A stretch of DNA of 64,000 nucleotides from Streptomyces beihaiensis (GTDB lineage Bacteria; Actinomycetota; Actinomycetes; Streptomycetales; Streptomycetaceae). The notes below the pieces were generated by a model. That model ran no database searches and was not told the DNA's origin. It saw nothing but the letters and a program-made list of their open reading frames with translations. The stretch covers positions 1-64,000 of the forward strand of contig NZ_JAPHNL010000146.1 of the NCBI RefSeq assembly GCF_026274175.1, given 5' to 3'. The position numbers and the translations under genes are program-made. This document shows, piece after piece, positions 33,664 to 42,796 of the stretch. Positions within the stretch are counted from its first letter, which is position 1. Every line of letters begins with the position of its first letter.

Positions 33664-34687
33664 CGAGCGTCTCCTTCCAGAAGTGGCAGGCGCTGCGGCG
33701 GTTCCCGGGAACCCCGGTGACCTCGGCGAGCGGCGGGACGACGCTGCGGCAGACGTCCTGGGCCATCGGGCAGCGGGGGTGGAAGGCGCATCCGGGCGGG
33801 ATGTTCATGAGGTTGGGCGGGAGTCCCTTGATCGCGTAGAGCTCGTGGCCCTTCTGGTCGAGGCGTGGGATCGACTCCAGCAGGCCCTTGGTGTAGGGGT
33901 GCGCGGGTGCCTTGTAGATCTCGTGGACGGGGGCGCGTTCGACGATCCGGCCCGCGTACATCACGGCGATGGTGTCGGCGACGTCGGCGACCACGCCCAG
34001 GTCGTGGGTGATGAGGATGAGCCCCATGTGCAGTTCGCGCTGGAGGTCGGCGAGGAGTTCCATGACCTGGGCCTGGACGGTGACGTCGAGGGCCGTGGTG
34101 GGCTCGTCGGCGATGATCAGGTCGGGTTCGAGGGCGAGCGCCATCGCGATCATGATGCGTTGGCGCATGCCGCCGGAGAACTGGTGCGGGTACTGGCCGA
34201 CCCGTTCCTTGGCGGCGGGGATGCGGACCCGGTCCATCAGCTCGACGGCTCTGGCCTTGGCGTCCTTCCTGGACATCCCCTTGTGGACGACGAACATCTC
34301 GCCGAGCTGTTCGCCCACCGAGAGCACGGGGTTGAGGGCGGACAGGGCGTCCTGGAAGATCATCGCCATCTCGGCGCCGCGGACCTTCCTGCGCTCGTCC
34401 TCCTTGAGCTTGAGCAGGTCGCGGCCCTTGAAGAGGATCTCACCGCCCGCGATCCGCCCCGGCGGGACGTCGAGGATGCCCATGACGGCCTGCGCGGTGA
34501 CCGACTTGCCGGAGCCCGACTCGCCGAGCACGGCGAGTGTCTCGCCCGCGTGGACGGTGTAGTTGACGCCGTTGACGGCCTTGGCGACACCGTCGCGGGT
34601 ACGGAACTCGACGTGCAGGTCGCGTACGTCGAGCAGCGGTTCGGCCGTGGTGGACCGCGGCTGCGGCTGCGTCTCGGTCTGCGGCAT
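33647..34687 (-). CDS. oppD: oligopeptide ABC transporter ATPase OppD, operon 1
   Basis: The protein has 346 residues with Walker [10 protein letters not shown], signature [16 protein letters not shown], Walker [13 protein letters not shown] and switch LITHDLGVV. The C-terminal cysteine pattern [15 protein letters not shown]...ACHFW closes the protein. Its start follows the OppC stop by six bases and the 3' end overlaps OppF. It pairs with OppF to power one transporter. Confidence 0.95.
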   Translation of the reverse strand: MPQTETQPQPRSTTAEPLLDVRDLHVEFRTRDGVAKAVNGVNYTVHAGETLAVLGESGSGKSVTAQAVMGILDVPPGRIAGGEILFKGRDLLKLKEDERRKVRGAEMAMIFQDALSALNPVLSVGEQLGEMFVVHKGMSRKDAKARAVELMDRVRIPAAKERVGQYPHQFSGGMRQRIMIAMALALEPDLIIADEPTTALDVTVQAQVMELLADLQRELHMGLILITHDLGVVADVADTIAVMYAGRIVERAPVHEIYKAPAHPYTKGLLESIPRLDQKGHELYAIKGLPPNLMNIPPGCAFHPRCPMAQDVCRSVVPPLAEVTGVPGNRRSACHFWKETLDAADQ

Positions 34688-34693
34688 GGGCGG

Positions 34694-35671
34694 CTACCTC
34701 AGCTTGGGGTCGAGGGCGTCGCGCACCGCGTCGCCGAGCATGATGAACGCGAGCACCGTGATGGCCAGGGCACCGGCCGGCCACAGCAGCATGTGCGGCG
34801 CGTTGCGGATGTAGGGCGACGCGGCGGAGATGTCGATGCCCCAGCTGACCGCGGGCGGCTTCAGGCCGACGCCGAGGTACGACAGGGTCGCTTCGAGGGC
34901 GATGAACGTACCCAGGGCGATGGTCGCGACGACGATGACGGGGGCGACGGCGTTGGGCGCGATGTGCCGCAGCAGGAGCCGTGAGTTGGAGGCGCCGAGC
35001 GCGCGTGCCGCCTGGACGTAGTCGTTCTGCTTGGCGGTGATGACGGCGCCGCGGGCGATACGCGCGATCTGCGGCCAGCCGAGCAGCACGATGAAGCCGA
35101 CGACGGGCCAGACCGTGTTGCTGGTGACGACCGACAGGAGTACGAGACCGCCGAGGATGACCGGGATGGCGAAGAAGATGTCGGTGATCCGGGAGAGCAG
35201 TCCGTCCCAGAATCCGCCGAAGAACCCGGCGAGGCCGCCGAGCGCGGAGCCGAGCAGTGCCACGCCGAGGGTGGCGCAGACGCCGACGGTGACGGAGTTG
35301 CGGGCGCCGTGCACGGTGCGCGTGTAGACGTCGCAGCCCTGGCCGTCGAAGCCGAACGGGTGGCCGGGCTGGGAGCCCTGCTGCGCCTTGGACAGGTGGC
35401 ATTCGAGCGGGTTGCCGGAGGCGATGAGCTGCGGCCAGATCGAGATGATCACGAGGAAGAGGATGATCGCGCCGGAGACGAGGAAGACGGGGTTGCGGCG
35501 CAGGTCGTGCCAGGCGTCGGACCACAGGCTGCGTGGCTTGCCCTGGGGCCCTGTCCCCTCCGGCCCACCGGGCGTCTTCTCCAGGGTCGTGGCCTCGCCG
35601 GTGGCGAGGTCCATGGCTCCGCCCGCGCCCGTTCCGGCGATGGCGCCGTCCGGCTGCTGGGATTCAGGCAT
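34694..35671 (-). CDS. oppC: oligopeptide ABC transporter permease OppC, operon 1
   Basis: The protein has 325 residues. A long Gly-rich cytoplasmic start precedes the SLWSDAWHDLRRNPVFLVSG entry helix. Six membrane helices follow, with the EAA loop region DYVQAARALGASNSRLLLRH and ending FIMLGDAVRDALDPKLR. An extracellular insert with Cys in GNPLECHLSKAQQGSQPG is typical of this subfamily. Overlaps OppB by eight bases. Confidence 0.94.
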   Translation of the reverse strand: MPESQQPDGAIAGTGAGGAMDLATGEATTLEKTPGGPEGTGPQGKPRSLWSDAWHDLRRNPVFLVSGAIILFLVIISIWPQLIASGNPLECHLSKAQQGSQPGHPFGFDGQGCDVYTRTVHGARNSVTVGVCATLGVALLGSALGGLAGFFGGFWDGLLSRITDIFFAIPVILGGLVLLSVVTSNTVWPVVGFIVLLGWPQIARIARGAVITAKQNDYVQAARALGASNSRLLLRHIAPNAVAPVIVVATIALGTFIALEATLSYLGVGLKPPAVSWGIDISAASPYIRNAPHMLLWPAGALAITVLAFIMLGDAVRDALDPKLR

Positions 35672-36587
35672 AGCGGATCCTCGGGTCGAGTACGGCGTAC
35701 AGGAGGTCGACGATCAGGTTCACCACGAGGAAGACGATCACGAGGATCGTCACGAAGCCGACCACCGTCTGGGAGTTCTGGCGCACGATGCCCTGGTAGA
35801 GCTGGTAGCCGACGCCGTGGATGTTGAAGATGCGCTCGGTGACGATGGCGCCGCCCATCAGGGAGCCGATGTCGGCGCCGATGAAGGTGACGACGGGAAT
35901 GAGCGAGTTGCGCAGCAGGTGCCGGGTGATGACGCGGTGCTGCGGCAGCCCCTTGGCGATGGCGGTGCGCACGTAGTCGGCGCGCCGGTTCTCGGCGATG
36001 GAGGTGCGGGTCAGCCGGGTCACGTAGGCGAGCGAGACCGAGGCCAGGACGAGGCCGGGCACGATGAGTTCGGAGAAGTTCGCCGCCGGGGAGACGGCCG
36101 GGTCGATCCAGCCCCACTTCACGCCGAGCAGCAGTTGCAGCAGCAGACCGGTGACGAAGGTGGGGACGGCGATGACGACCAGCGTGAGCATCAGCACCGA
36201 GGTGTCGACGGGCCTGCCGCGCCGCAGGCCCGTGACCACGCCGAGGGTGACGCCCACGACGATCTCGAAGAGGATGGCCACGAGAGTGAGCCGGAGGGTG
36301 ACCGGGAACGCGGTCGACATCAGGTCGGTGACCTTCTGGCCGTTGAACGCGGTGCCGAAGTCGCCGGTGAACACGTTCCCCATGTACGTCACGTACTGTT
36401 GCCAGACCGGCTTGTCGAGGCCGAACTCCTGTTGCAGCTGGGCCTTGGTGGCGGGGTCGCAGGCGCGTTCGCCGCAGAGGCCCGCGATGGGGTCGCCCAT
36501 CACGTTGACCATGAGGAAGATCAGCATGGTCGCCCCGATGAAGACGGGGATCATCTGCAGCAGCCGCCGGATCACATAGCGTCCCAT
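35664..36587 (-). CDS. oppB: oligopeptide ABC transporter permease OppB, operon 1
   Basis: The protein has 307 residues and six membrane helices. It starts MGRYVIRRLLQMIPVFIGAT and ends FLVVNLIVDLLYAVLDPRIR, both family-typical. The EAA loop is ADYVRTAIAKGLPQHRVITRH. A small periplasmic Cys pair (GLCGERACDP) is present, also typical. It follows the binding-protein gene by 49 bases. Confidence 0.95.
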   Translation of the reverse strand: MGRYVIRRLLQMIPVFIGATMLIFLMVNVMGDPIAGLCGERACDPATKAQLQQEFGLDKPVWQQYVTYMGNVFTGDFGTAFNGQKVTDLMSTAFPVTLRLTLVAILFEIVVGVTLGVVTGLRRGRPVDTSVLMLTLVVIAVPTFVTGLLLQLLLGVKWGWIDPAVSPAANFSELIVPGLVLASVSLAYVTRLTRTSIAENRRADYVRTAIAKGLPQHRVITRHLLRNSLIPVVTFIGADIGSLMGGAIVTERIFNIHGVGYQLYQGIVRQNSQTVVGFVTILVIVFLVVNLIVDLLYAVLDPRIRYA

Positions 36588-36636
36588 GGGAACTCCCAGC
36601 CCCCTCTCTGTGCGTCTGTCTCCGCTTCCCGCCGGC

Positions 36637-38265
36637 TCACTTCACCTTGATCTCGTTGTAGACGGGCACGCTGAAGGGGTTGAGGGAGACGTTGCTGACA
36701 CGGCTCGAGTAGCCGGCGCTGCCGTTCTGGTACCAGAGCGGGATGGTCACCATGTTGTCCCTGACGATCTCCTCGGCCTTCTGGAAGTCCTGCACGGCCT
36801 TGGCGGTGTCGGGCTCGGCGTTGGCCTTGTCCACGAGCGCGTCGAACTGCTTGTTGGACCACTTGCCGTCGTTGGACGAGGCGTCCGTGTAGTAGAGCGG
36901 CTGCATGAAGTCCTGGATGAGCGGGTAGTCCATCTGCCACCCGGCCCGGAACGGGTAGTTCAGCTTCTGGTTCGTGATCTTGTTGCGGAAGTCCGCGAAG
37001 GTTCCGGTGGGGGCGCCGACACACGCCTTGTCGTTGCCCAGGGCGTTGTTGATGGAGTTGCAGACGGCGTCCACCCACTGCTTGTGGCTGCCGGTGTCGG
37101 CGTTGTAGCCGATCTTCAGCTGACCGCCGGGGATGCCGCCGCCCTCCTGGATGAGCTTCTTCGCCTCGGTGGGGTTGAACTTGCAGAGGTCGCCGCAGAG
37201 CCCCGCCTTGTAGCCGCCGTCCTTGCCGAGGACCGGGGAGGTCCAGTCGGTGGCCGGGGTGCGGGTGTCGTTGAAGATCGTCTTGGTGATCTGCGGGCGG
37301 TTGATCGCCATGGACAGGCCCTTGCGGACCTTGTCGCTGTTCGGCTTGTTCCAGGCCGGGTCGTAGAACGGGAAGGCGATCGTCTGGATGATCCCGGCGG
37401 GAGTGTTGATGTACCGGCCGTTGAGGTCGTTCTTGACGTTCTTGAGCTGCGAGGCGGGCACGTCGTCGACGAGGTCGAGGTTGCCCGCCGTCAGGTCGGT
37501 GTAGGCGGTGTTGTTGTCGGTGTAGACCTTGAGGTCGACGCCGCCGTTCTGCGCCTTGTCGGACCCCGGGTAGCCGTCCCACTTGCGCAGGGACATCTGG
37601 GAGCCCCTCTGGTACGACTCCACGGTGTACGGTCCGTCGCCGATGGGCTTCTTCACGTACGCGGCGTGGTCGGTGTAGAAGACCTTGGGCAGCGGAGCGA
37701 AGGCGGCGTAGCCGAGGATGTCGGGCCAGGTCGAGAACTTCTGGTTCAGCTTGACGGTGAAGGTGAGCGGGCCGGTGACCTTGAGGCCGGACAGGGTGTC
37801 GGCGGTCTGCTTGCCGCTCTCCGGGTGGACCTTGTCGTAGCCGTCGATCTGCCCGAAGAAGTAGGCGTTCTTCTGCCCGTTCTTGAGGCTGGCGCCGTAG
37901 TTCCAGGCGTCGACGAACGACTTGGCGGTCACCTTCTCACCGTTGGAGAACTTCCACCCGTCCTTGACGGTGATGGTGAAGTTCTGCGAGTCCTTCGTCT
38001 CGATCTTGTCGGCGAGCATGTTCTCGGCCTTGCCCGTCTTCGGGTCGTACCGCTTCAGGCCGCGGAAGATCATGTCCATGACCTTGCCGCCCTGGACCTC
38101 GTTGGTGTTGGCGGGCTCCAGGGGGTTCTGCGGGTCGCCCCAGGACGACCGCACGATCCCGGAGGCACCGCTGCCGCCACTACTGCCCCCTCCCCCGCAG
38201 GCGGTCGCCGCGAGGGCGACGACCACCGCACCAGCGGCCCACTTGGCGTGCGTGGCTCCACGCAT
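36637..38265 (-). CDS. oppA: oligopeptide-binding lipoprotein OppA, operon 1
   Basis: The protein has 542 residues. A signal peptide ends in a lipobox with the modified cysteine at residue 23 (ALAATACGGG). It belongs to solute-binding family 5, with MDMIFRGLKRYDPKTGK, ITVKDGWKFSNGEKVTAKSF and GLSMAINRPQITKTI. Intramolecular Cys pairs (GLCGDLC, VCNS, KACVG) suggest disulfides. The chosen ATG follows GAGGAGG. It heads operon 1 and is paralogous to the operon 2 lipoprotein (same MRGA-AKW- start). It captures extracellular peptides. Confidence 0.95.
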   Translation of the reverse strand: MRGATHAKWAAGAVVVALAATACGGGGSSGGSGASGIVRSSWGDPQNPLEPANTNEVQGGKVMDMIFRGLKRYDPKTGKAENMLADKIETKDSQNFTITVKDGWKFSNGEKVTAKSFVDAWNYGASLKNGQKNAYFFGQIDGYDKVHPESGKQTADTLSGLKVTGPLTFTVKLNQKFSTWPDILGYAAFAPLPKVFYTDHAAYVKKPIGDGPYTVESYQRGSQMSLRKWDGYPGSDKAQNGGVDLKVYTDNNTAYTDLTAGNLDLVDDVPASQLKNVKNDLNGRYINTPAGIIQTIAFPFYDPAWNKPNSDKVRKGLSMAINRPQITKTIFNDTRTPATDWTSPVLGKDGGYKAGLCGDLCKFNPTEAKKLIQEGGGIPGGQLKIGYNADTGSHKQWVDAVCNSINNALGNDKACVGAPTGTFADFRNKITNQKLNYPFRAGWQMDYPLIQDFMQPLYYTDASSNDGKWSNKQFDALVDKANAEPDTAKAVQDFQKAEEIVRDNMVTIPLWYQNGSAGYSSRVSNVSLNPFSVPVYNEIKVK

Positions 38266-38372
38266 GGAGTGCCTCCTCTTACCGATCACATGTCACGTAC
38301 GGCTAAATATCACCGCAAGACGGACATCGCGCACTCTGGACTCGCCCAGGCGTGGGTGTCGGCGGTGAGGGC

Positions 38373-38378
38373 TACCTT
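38373..38378 (+). promoter_or_regulatory. TACCTT -10 box of the 43-codon small ORF
   Basis: TACCTT is followed by exactly six bases (GAAGAC) and the ATG at 38385, giving a leaderless arrangement. Confidence 0.5.
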
Positions 38379-38384
38379 GAAGAC

Positions 38385-38516
38385 ATGGAGTACGAGAAGA
38401 CGCGGGCGATCGCCGAGGAGCTGGCCGAGTACGCCGACCACCTGGAGGGATCCTGGACCGTGGAGACAGGCGACTTCCGACGATACGGGAAGGCGGGTGA
38501 CCGGGACGGCGGGTGA
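38385..38516 (+). CDS. leaderless small ORF of 43 residues between the two opp operons
   Basis: The frame runs from ATG 38385 to TGA 38514-38516. It opens MEYEKTRAIAEELAEYADHL, a charged amphipathic helix, then EGSWTVETGDFRRYG and a Gly/Asp-rich tail. There is no signal peptide, membrane helix or Cys. Evidence for translation is indirect: a TACCTT hexamer exactly six bases before the ATG, protein-like codon use with strong third-position GC, and placement on the strand opposite the flanking opp operons. Family not recognised. It could be a regulatory peptide or a small protein partner; an unrelated truncated remnant is also possible. Confidence 0.5.
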   Translation: MEYEKTRAIAEELAEYADHLEGSWTVETGDFRRYGKAGDRDGG

Positions 38517-38557
38517 CGGCCGGCTCCCTCGCACTCTTTCGCGCTCGGGCATGAAAA

Positions 38558-38596
38558 GAGCCGGCCGCGGGACCAGTACGGTCCCACGGCCGGCTC
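38558..38596 (-). terminator. intrinsic terminator of opp operon 2
   Basis: GAGCCGGCCG-C-GGGACC pairs with GGTCCC-A-CGGCCGGCTC around AGTAC, 16 pairs with one mismatch. On the minus strand it is followed by TTTT, so it ends the operon 2 transcript 12 bases after its stop codon. It can also stop the small ORF message. Confidence 0.88.
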
Positions 38597-38607
38597 GGCA
38601 CGACGGA

Positions 38608-39714
38608 TCAGCCCGTGTGCACCACGTTCTTCTCCTCGGCGAAGTGGCACGCCGACTCGTGCGCGGCCGGGGAGTCGGAACTCTTGAAGCGCTCCGGAAC
38701 GGCCAGCACCGGAACCTCCTCCGCGCACTTGTCCTGCGCCTTCCAGCAGCGGGTGCGGAACCGGCAGCCGGAGGGCGGGTTGGCCGGCGAGGGCACATCG
38801 CCCGTGAGGATGATGCGCTCGCGGCCCTCGCGGGACTCCGGGTCCGGCACCGGCACGGCGGAGAGCAGCGCCTGCGTGTACGGGTGCGTCGGGTGGTCGT
38901 AGATCTGCGTGTCGGTACCGATCTCGGCCATCTTGCCCAGGTACATGACGCCGACCCGGTCGGAGATGTGCCGCACGATCGACAGGTCGTGCGCGATGAA
39001 GATGTAGGACAGGTTGAACTCGTCCTGGAGCTTCTCCATCAGGTTGATGACCTGCGCCTGGACGGAGACGTCGAGCGCCGAGACCGGCTCGTCGCAGATG
39101 ATGATCTCAGGGTTGAGCGCGAGGCCCCGGGCGATGCCGATGCGCTGGCGCTGACCGCCGGAGAACTGGTGCGGGTACCGGTTGATGTACTCCGGGTTGA
39201 GGCCGACGACGTCGAGCAGCTCCTGCACCTTGCGGCGCCGGTCGCCCTTCGGTGCCGCCTCCGGGTGGATGTCGAAGGGCTCCGCGATGATGTCGCCGAC
39301 CGTCATACGGGGGTTCAGCGAGGTGTACGGGTCCTGGAACACCATCTGGATGTTGCGGCGGACGGCCTTCATGGCGCGGCCGGACACCTTGGTGATGTCC
39401 TGGCCCTTGTAGAAGACCTCGCCCTCGGTCGCCTGCTCCAGGTTCATCAGCAGCTTGGCGACGGTCGACTTGCCGCAGCCGGACTCGCCGACGATGCCCA
39501 GGGTCTCGCCCTGGTACAGGTCGAAGGAGATCCCGTCCACGGCCTTGACCGCGCCGATCTGCCGCTTGAAGAGGACACCCTGCGTCAGCGGGAAGTGCTT
39601 CTTCAGGTTGCGCACCTGAAGGATCGGCTCACCGCGCTCCAGCGGCTTCTCCAGCGAGGCCGCCGCGGCGTCCGGGGTCGCGTCCACGGCCTCGCCCTTG
39701 TCGATGTCAGCCAT
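38608..39714 (-). CDS. oppF: oligopeptide ABC transporter ATPase OppF, operon 2
   Basis: The protein has 368 residues. It has Walker [10 protein letters not shown], signature [16 protein letters not shown], Walker [14 protein letters not shown] and the C-terminal cysteine motif CRFRTRC...DKC...SACHF. Most of it aligns without gaps to the operon 1 OppF (for example the identical [20 protein letters not shown]). The Asp/Ala-rich N-terminus is longer. It overlaps OppD of the same operon by eight bases and is followed by the terminator. Confidence 0.95.
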   Translation of the reverse strand: MADIDKGEAVDATPDAAAASLEKPLERGEPILQVRNLKKHFPLTQGVLFKRQIGAVKAVDGISFDLYQGETLGIVGESGCGKSTVAKLLMNLEQATEGEVFYKGQDITKVSGRAMKAVRRNIQMVFQDPYTSLNPRMTVGDIIAEPFDIHPEAAPKGDRRRKVQELLDVVGLNPEYINRYPHQFSGGQRQRIGIARGLALNPEIIICDEPVSALDVSVQAQVINLMEKLQDEFNLSYIFIAHDLSIVRHISDRVGVMYLGKMAEIGTDTQIYDHPTHPYTQALLSAVPVPDPESREGRERIILTGDVPSPANPPSGCRFRTRCWKAQDKCAEEVPVLAVPERFKSSDSPAAHESACHFAEEKNVVHTG

Positions 39715-40753
39715 GGATCGTCTCCTTCCAGAAGTGGCAGGCGCTGCGCCGGCCGGGCAGCACTCCGCCGTCCTGCTCGCTCACCTCGACGAGAGCCGGG
39801 AGGTCGGTGCGGCAGATGTCCTGCGCCATGGGGCAGCGCGGGTTGAACGCGCAGCCCGTGGGCACCTTGAGCAGGTTGGGCGGCAGGCCCTGGATCGCGA
39901 AGAGCTCCTGGCCCTTCTGGTCCAGACGCGGGATCGAGTCCAGCAGACCGCGGGTGTACGGGTGGGCGGGGCGCTTGTACAGCTCGTGCACCGGCGCCTG
40001 CTCCACGATCCGGCCCGCGTACATCACCGCGATCTTGTCGGCGACGTCGGCGACCACACCCAGGTCGTGGGTGATGAGGATGAGGCCCATGTTGTACTCG
40101 CGCTGCAACTCCGCGAGCAGGTCCATCACCTGCGCCTGGACCGTCACGTCGAGAGCGGTGGTGGGCTCGTCGGCGATGATCAGGTCCGGCTCCAGGGCCA
40201 GCGCCATGGCGATCATGATGCGCTGGCGCATACCGCCGGAGAACTGGTGCGGGAAGTCGTTGACGCGGGCCGCCGCGGCCGGGATCTTCACCCGGTCCAT
40301 CAGCTCGATGGCCTTGGCCTTGGCCTCCTTCTTGCCGAGGCCCTGGTGCACCCGGAACATCTCGCCCAGCTGGTAGCCGACGGTGAGCACGGGGTTCAGG
40401 GAGGACAGTGCGTCCTGGAAGATCATGGCGATCTTCGCGCCGCGCAGACCGCGCCGCTCCTCGGCGGACATCTTCAGCATGTCCTGGCCCTGGAAGAGGA
40501 TCTCGCCCTGCGGGATCTTCGCCGGGGGCATGTCCAGGATGCCCATGATGGCCTGAGCGGTCACCGACTTGCCGGAGCCGGACTCACCGAGCACGGCGAG
40601 CGTCTCGCCCGCGGACACGCTGTAGTTGACGCCGTTGACGGCACGGATGACACCGTCGCGGGTGTGGAACTCGACGTGCAGGTCGCGCACTTCGAGCAAT
40701 GGGCCTTCGGCACGTGGCGTCGGCACGAAGGGTGCCTGTTGGGTGGTGGTCAC
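39707..40753 (-). CDS. oppD: oligopeptide ABC transporter ATPase OppD, operon 2
   Basis: The protein has 348 residues with Walker [10 protein letters not shown], signature [16 protein letters not shown], Walker [13 protein letters not shown] and the C-terminal cysteine pattern [15 protein letters not shown]. The GTG start lies 11 bases after the OppC stop. Paralogous to the operon 1 OppD. Confidence 0.95.
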   Translation of the reverse strand: MTTTQQAPFVPTPRAEGPLLEVRDLHVEFHTRDGVIRAVNGVNYSVSAGETLAVLGESGSGKSVTAQAIMGILDMPPAKIPQGEILFQGQDMLKMSAEERRGLRGAKIAMIFQDALSSLNPVLTVGYQLGEMFRVHQGLGKKEAKAKAIELMDRVKIPAAAARVNDFPHQFSGGMRQRIMIAMALALEPDLIIADEPTTALDVTVQAQVMDLLAELQREYNMGLILITHDLGVVADVADKIAVMYAGRIVEQAPVHELYKRPAHPYTRGLLDSIPRLDQKGQELFAIQGLPPNLLKVPTGCAFNPRCPMAQDICRTDLPALVEVSEQDGGVLPGRRSACHFWKETIHG

Positions 40754-40764
40754 GTACGCCTCCC

Positions 40765-41706
40765 TCAGCGCTGTTTCGGGTCGAGGGCGTTACGGACGGC
40801 CTCACCGAGCATGATGAACGCCAGCACCGTGATGCTGAGCATGATCGACGGGTAGAGCATGATGAACTTCGCGATGCGGATCGAGTTACCGCCGTCGGAG
40901 ATGTCGTTGCCCCACGAGACGCCGTTGAGACCGAGGCCCAGGAACGACAGCGTCGCCTCGGCGCCGATGTAGATACCGAGCGAGATGGTGGCGACGACGA
41001 TCACCGGCGCGACCGCGTTCGGCAGCACATGGCGGAAGAGGATGCGGGGCGTGCCCGCGCCCAGCGCCTTGGCCGCGTGGACGTAGTCCTGGCTCTTGAC
41101 CGTGATGACCGCACCACGCATGACGCGGGCGGTCTGGGTCCAGCCGAAGAACGACAGCGCCATGATGACGGTCAGGATCGACCGGTTGGGGAAGGAGTTC
41201 AGCATCACCATCGTGCCGAGCAGGAACGGGATGCCGAAGAACATGTCCGTGATGCGGGAGAGCACCGCGTCGACCCAGCCGCCGAAGTAACCGGCGATCA
41301 TGCCGATCAGGCCGCCCACGACGGTGACGACCAGCGTCGTGCCTGCGCCGACGAGCAGCGAGGCGCGGGTGCCGTAGATGGCACGGGCGAACACACTGCG
41401 GCCCTGCGCGTCGTAACCGAGCCAGTCGGCCGAGAAGATGTGGCCGTAGTTCGGGTGCTGCAGGTAGTGCTTGGCGAGGTTCGCCTTGGCCGGGTCCGCG
41501 TCGGTGAACAGACTGGGGAACGCCGCCATCACGAGCAGCAGCACGATCAGCACCGCGGAGACGATGAAGATCCAGTTGGTGCGCAGGTCCCGCCAGGCGT
41601 CGCCCCACAGGCCGCGGACCTTCTCCGGCTTCTGCTCCGGCTGTCCCGGTCCGCCCGTGGCGGTGGTGGTGGTCTTCTCAGCGGGCGTGGTGGTCATCTC
41701 AGGCAT
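40765..41706 (-). CDS. oppC: oligopeptide ABC transporter permease OppC, operon 2
   Basis: The protein has 313 residues and six membrane helices, with LWGDAWRDLRTNWIFIVSA at the entry helix and DYVHAAKALGAGTPRILFRH as EAA loop. It ends FIMLGEAVRNALDPKQR. Overlaps OppB by eight bases, as in operon 1. Confidence 0.94.
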   Translation of the reverse strand: MPEMTTTPAEKTTTTATGGPGQPEQKPEKVRGLWGDAWRDLRTNWIFIVSAVLIVLLLVMAAFPSLFTDADPAKANLAKHYLQHPNYGHIFSADWLGYDAQGRSVFARAIYGTRASLLVGAGTTLVVTVVGGLIGMIAGYFGGWVDAVLSRITDMFFGIPFLLGTMVMLNSFPNRSILTVIMALSFFGWTQTARVMRGAVITVKSQDYVHAAKALGAGTPRILFRHVLPNAVAPVIVVATISLGIYIGAEATLSFLGLGLNGVSWGNDISDGGNSIRIAKFIMLYPSIMLSITVLAFIMLGEAVRNALDPKQR

Positions 41707-42631
41707 AACGGATCCTCGGGTCCAGGACCGCGTACAGCAGGTCGACGATGAGGCTGGCGACGAGATAGACGAGGACGAGGATCGTGACGAGACCGACCAG
41801 CGTGGTGCCCTCGCGGCGGATGATCGACTGGTAGATCGTTCCGCCGACGCCGTGGATGTTGAAGATGCCCTCGGTCACGACCGCGCCGCCCATCAGGGCC
41901 CCGAGGTCGGTGCCGAGGAAGGTGACGACCGGGATGAGCGAGTTGCGCATCAGGTGCACACCGATCACCCGGCGGCGCGGCAGGCCCTTGGCGATGGCGG
42001 TGCGCATGTAGTCGGCCCTCAGGTTCTCGGCGACCGAGGTACGCGTGAGCCGCGCCACATAGGCGAGGGAGACGCTCGCCAGCACGATGGCCGGCATCAG
42101 CAACTGCCCGTAGTTCGTGGCGTCGTTCACCGACGGCGACATCCATCCCAGCTGGAACGCGAAGACCGTCTGGAAGATGTAGCCGAGCACGAAGATCGGA
42201 ACGGAGATGAGCAGCAGCGTGAGGAACAGGATCGCTGTGTCGGTCGCCTTGCCCGCGCGCATGCCCGCGGCGACACCGAGCACCAGGCCGAGCACGGTCT
42301 CGATGGCGAACGCCAGGAGCCCGAGCCGGATCGTCACCGGGAACGCCTGCCCCAGGACCTGCGTGACCGGCTGGTCGCTGCCGATCTGTGTGCCGAAGTC
42401 GAAGTGCAGGATCATGCCCCGCATGTAGTCCCAGTACTGGACCAGGACCGGCTTGTCGAGTCCGTACTGGTGCCGCAGCGCGTTGATGACGGCTGGGCTG
42501 CCGCCCTTGTCTCCGAAGAGCCCGCGCACGGGGTCTCCGGGCAGGGCATAGACCATCAGGAAGATGAGCAGCGTGGTCCCGATGAAGACCGGGATCATCT
42601 GGAGCAGTCGTCGTGCGACATAGCGCCCCAT
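41699..42631 (-). CDS. oppB: oligopeptide ABC transporter permease OppB, operon 2
   Basis: The protein has 310 residues, opening MGRYVARRLLQMIPVFIGTT and ending VASLIVDLLYAVLDPRIR, almost identical at both ends to the operon 1 OppB. EAA loop ADYMRTAIAKGLPRRRVIGVH. The 165-base gap to the binding-protein gene holds two hairpins. Confidence 0.95.
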   Translation of the reverse strand: MGRYVARRLLQMIPVFIGTTLLIFLMVYALPGDPVRGLFGDKGGSPAVINALRHQYGLDKPVLVQYWDYMRGMILHFDFGTQIGSDQPVTQVLGQAFPVTIRLGLLAFAIETVLGLVLGVAAGMRAGKATDTAILFLTLLLISVPIFVLGYIFQTVFAFQLGWMSPSVNDATNYGQLLMPAIVLASVSLAYVARLTRTSVAENLRADYMRTAIAKGLPRRRVIGVHLMRNSLIPVVTFLGTDLGALMGGAVVTEGIFNIHGVGGTIYQSIIRREGTTLVGLVTILVLVYLVASLIVDLLYAVLDPRIRYA

Positions 42632-42672
42632 GGTGCCTCCATGTCAGTTACAGCGGAGGGCCCTTCCCCTCT

Positions 42673-42710
42673 CATCCGCACGCCCCTCACCAACGGGTGT
42701 CGTGCGGATG
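42673..42710 (-). terminator. intercistronic hairpin 2 in opp operon 2
   Basis: CATCCGCACG and CGTGCGGATG pair perfectly over 10 bp with an 18-base loop. Together with the hairpin at 42743-42778 it separates oppA from oppB. Confidence 0.55.
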
Positions 42711-42742
42711 CGACGAAAAGGGCCTCGGCCGATCCGGCCGGC

Positions 42743-42778
42743 GCCGTGCCGCACCCAGGCAGTGGAGTGCGGCACGGC
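42743..42778 (-). terminator. intercistronic hairpin 1 in opp operon 2 (attenuator or stabiliser)
   Basis: GCCGTGCCGCAC pairs perfectly with GTGCGGCACGGC over 12 bp with a 12-base loop, 19 bases downstream of the oppA stop. No T run follows, so partial termination or protection of the oppA message is likely, giving more binding protein than transporter. Confidence 0.7.
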
Positions 42779-42796
42779 ACATGCTGTGGTCAGCGA

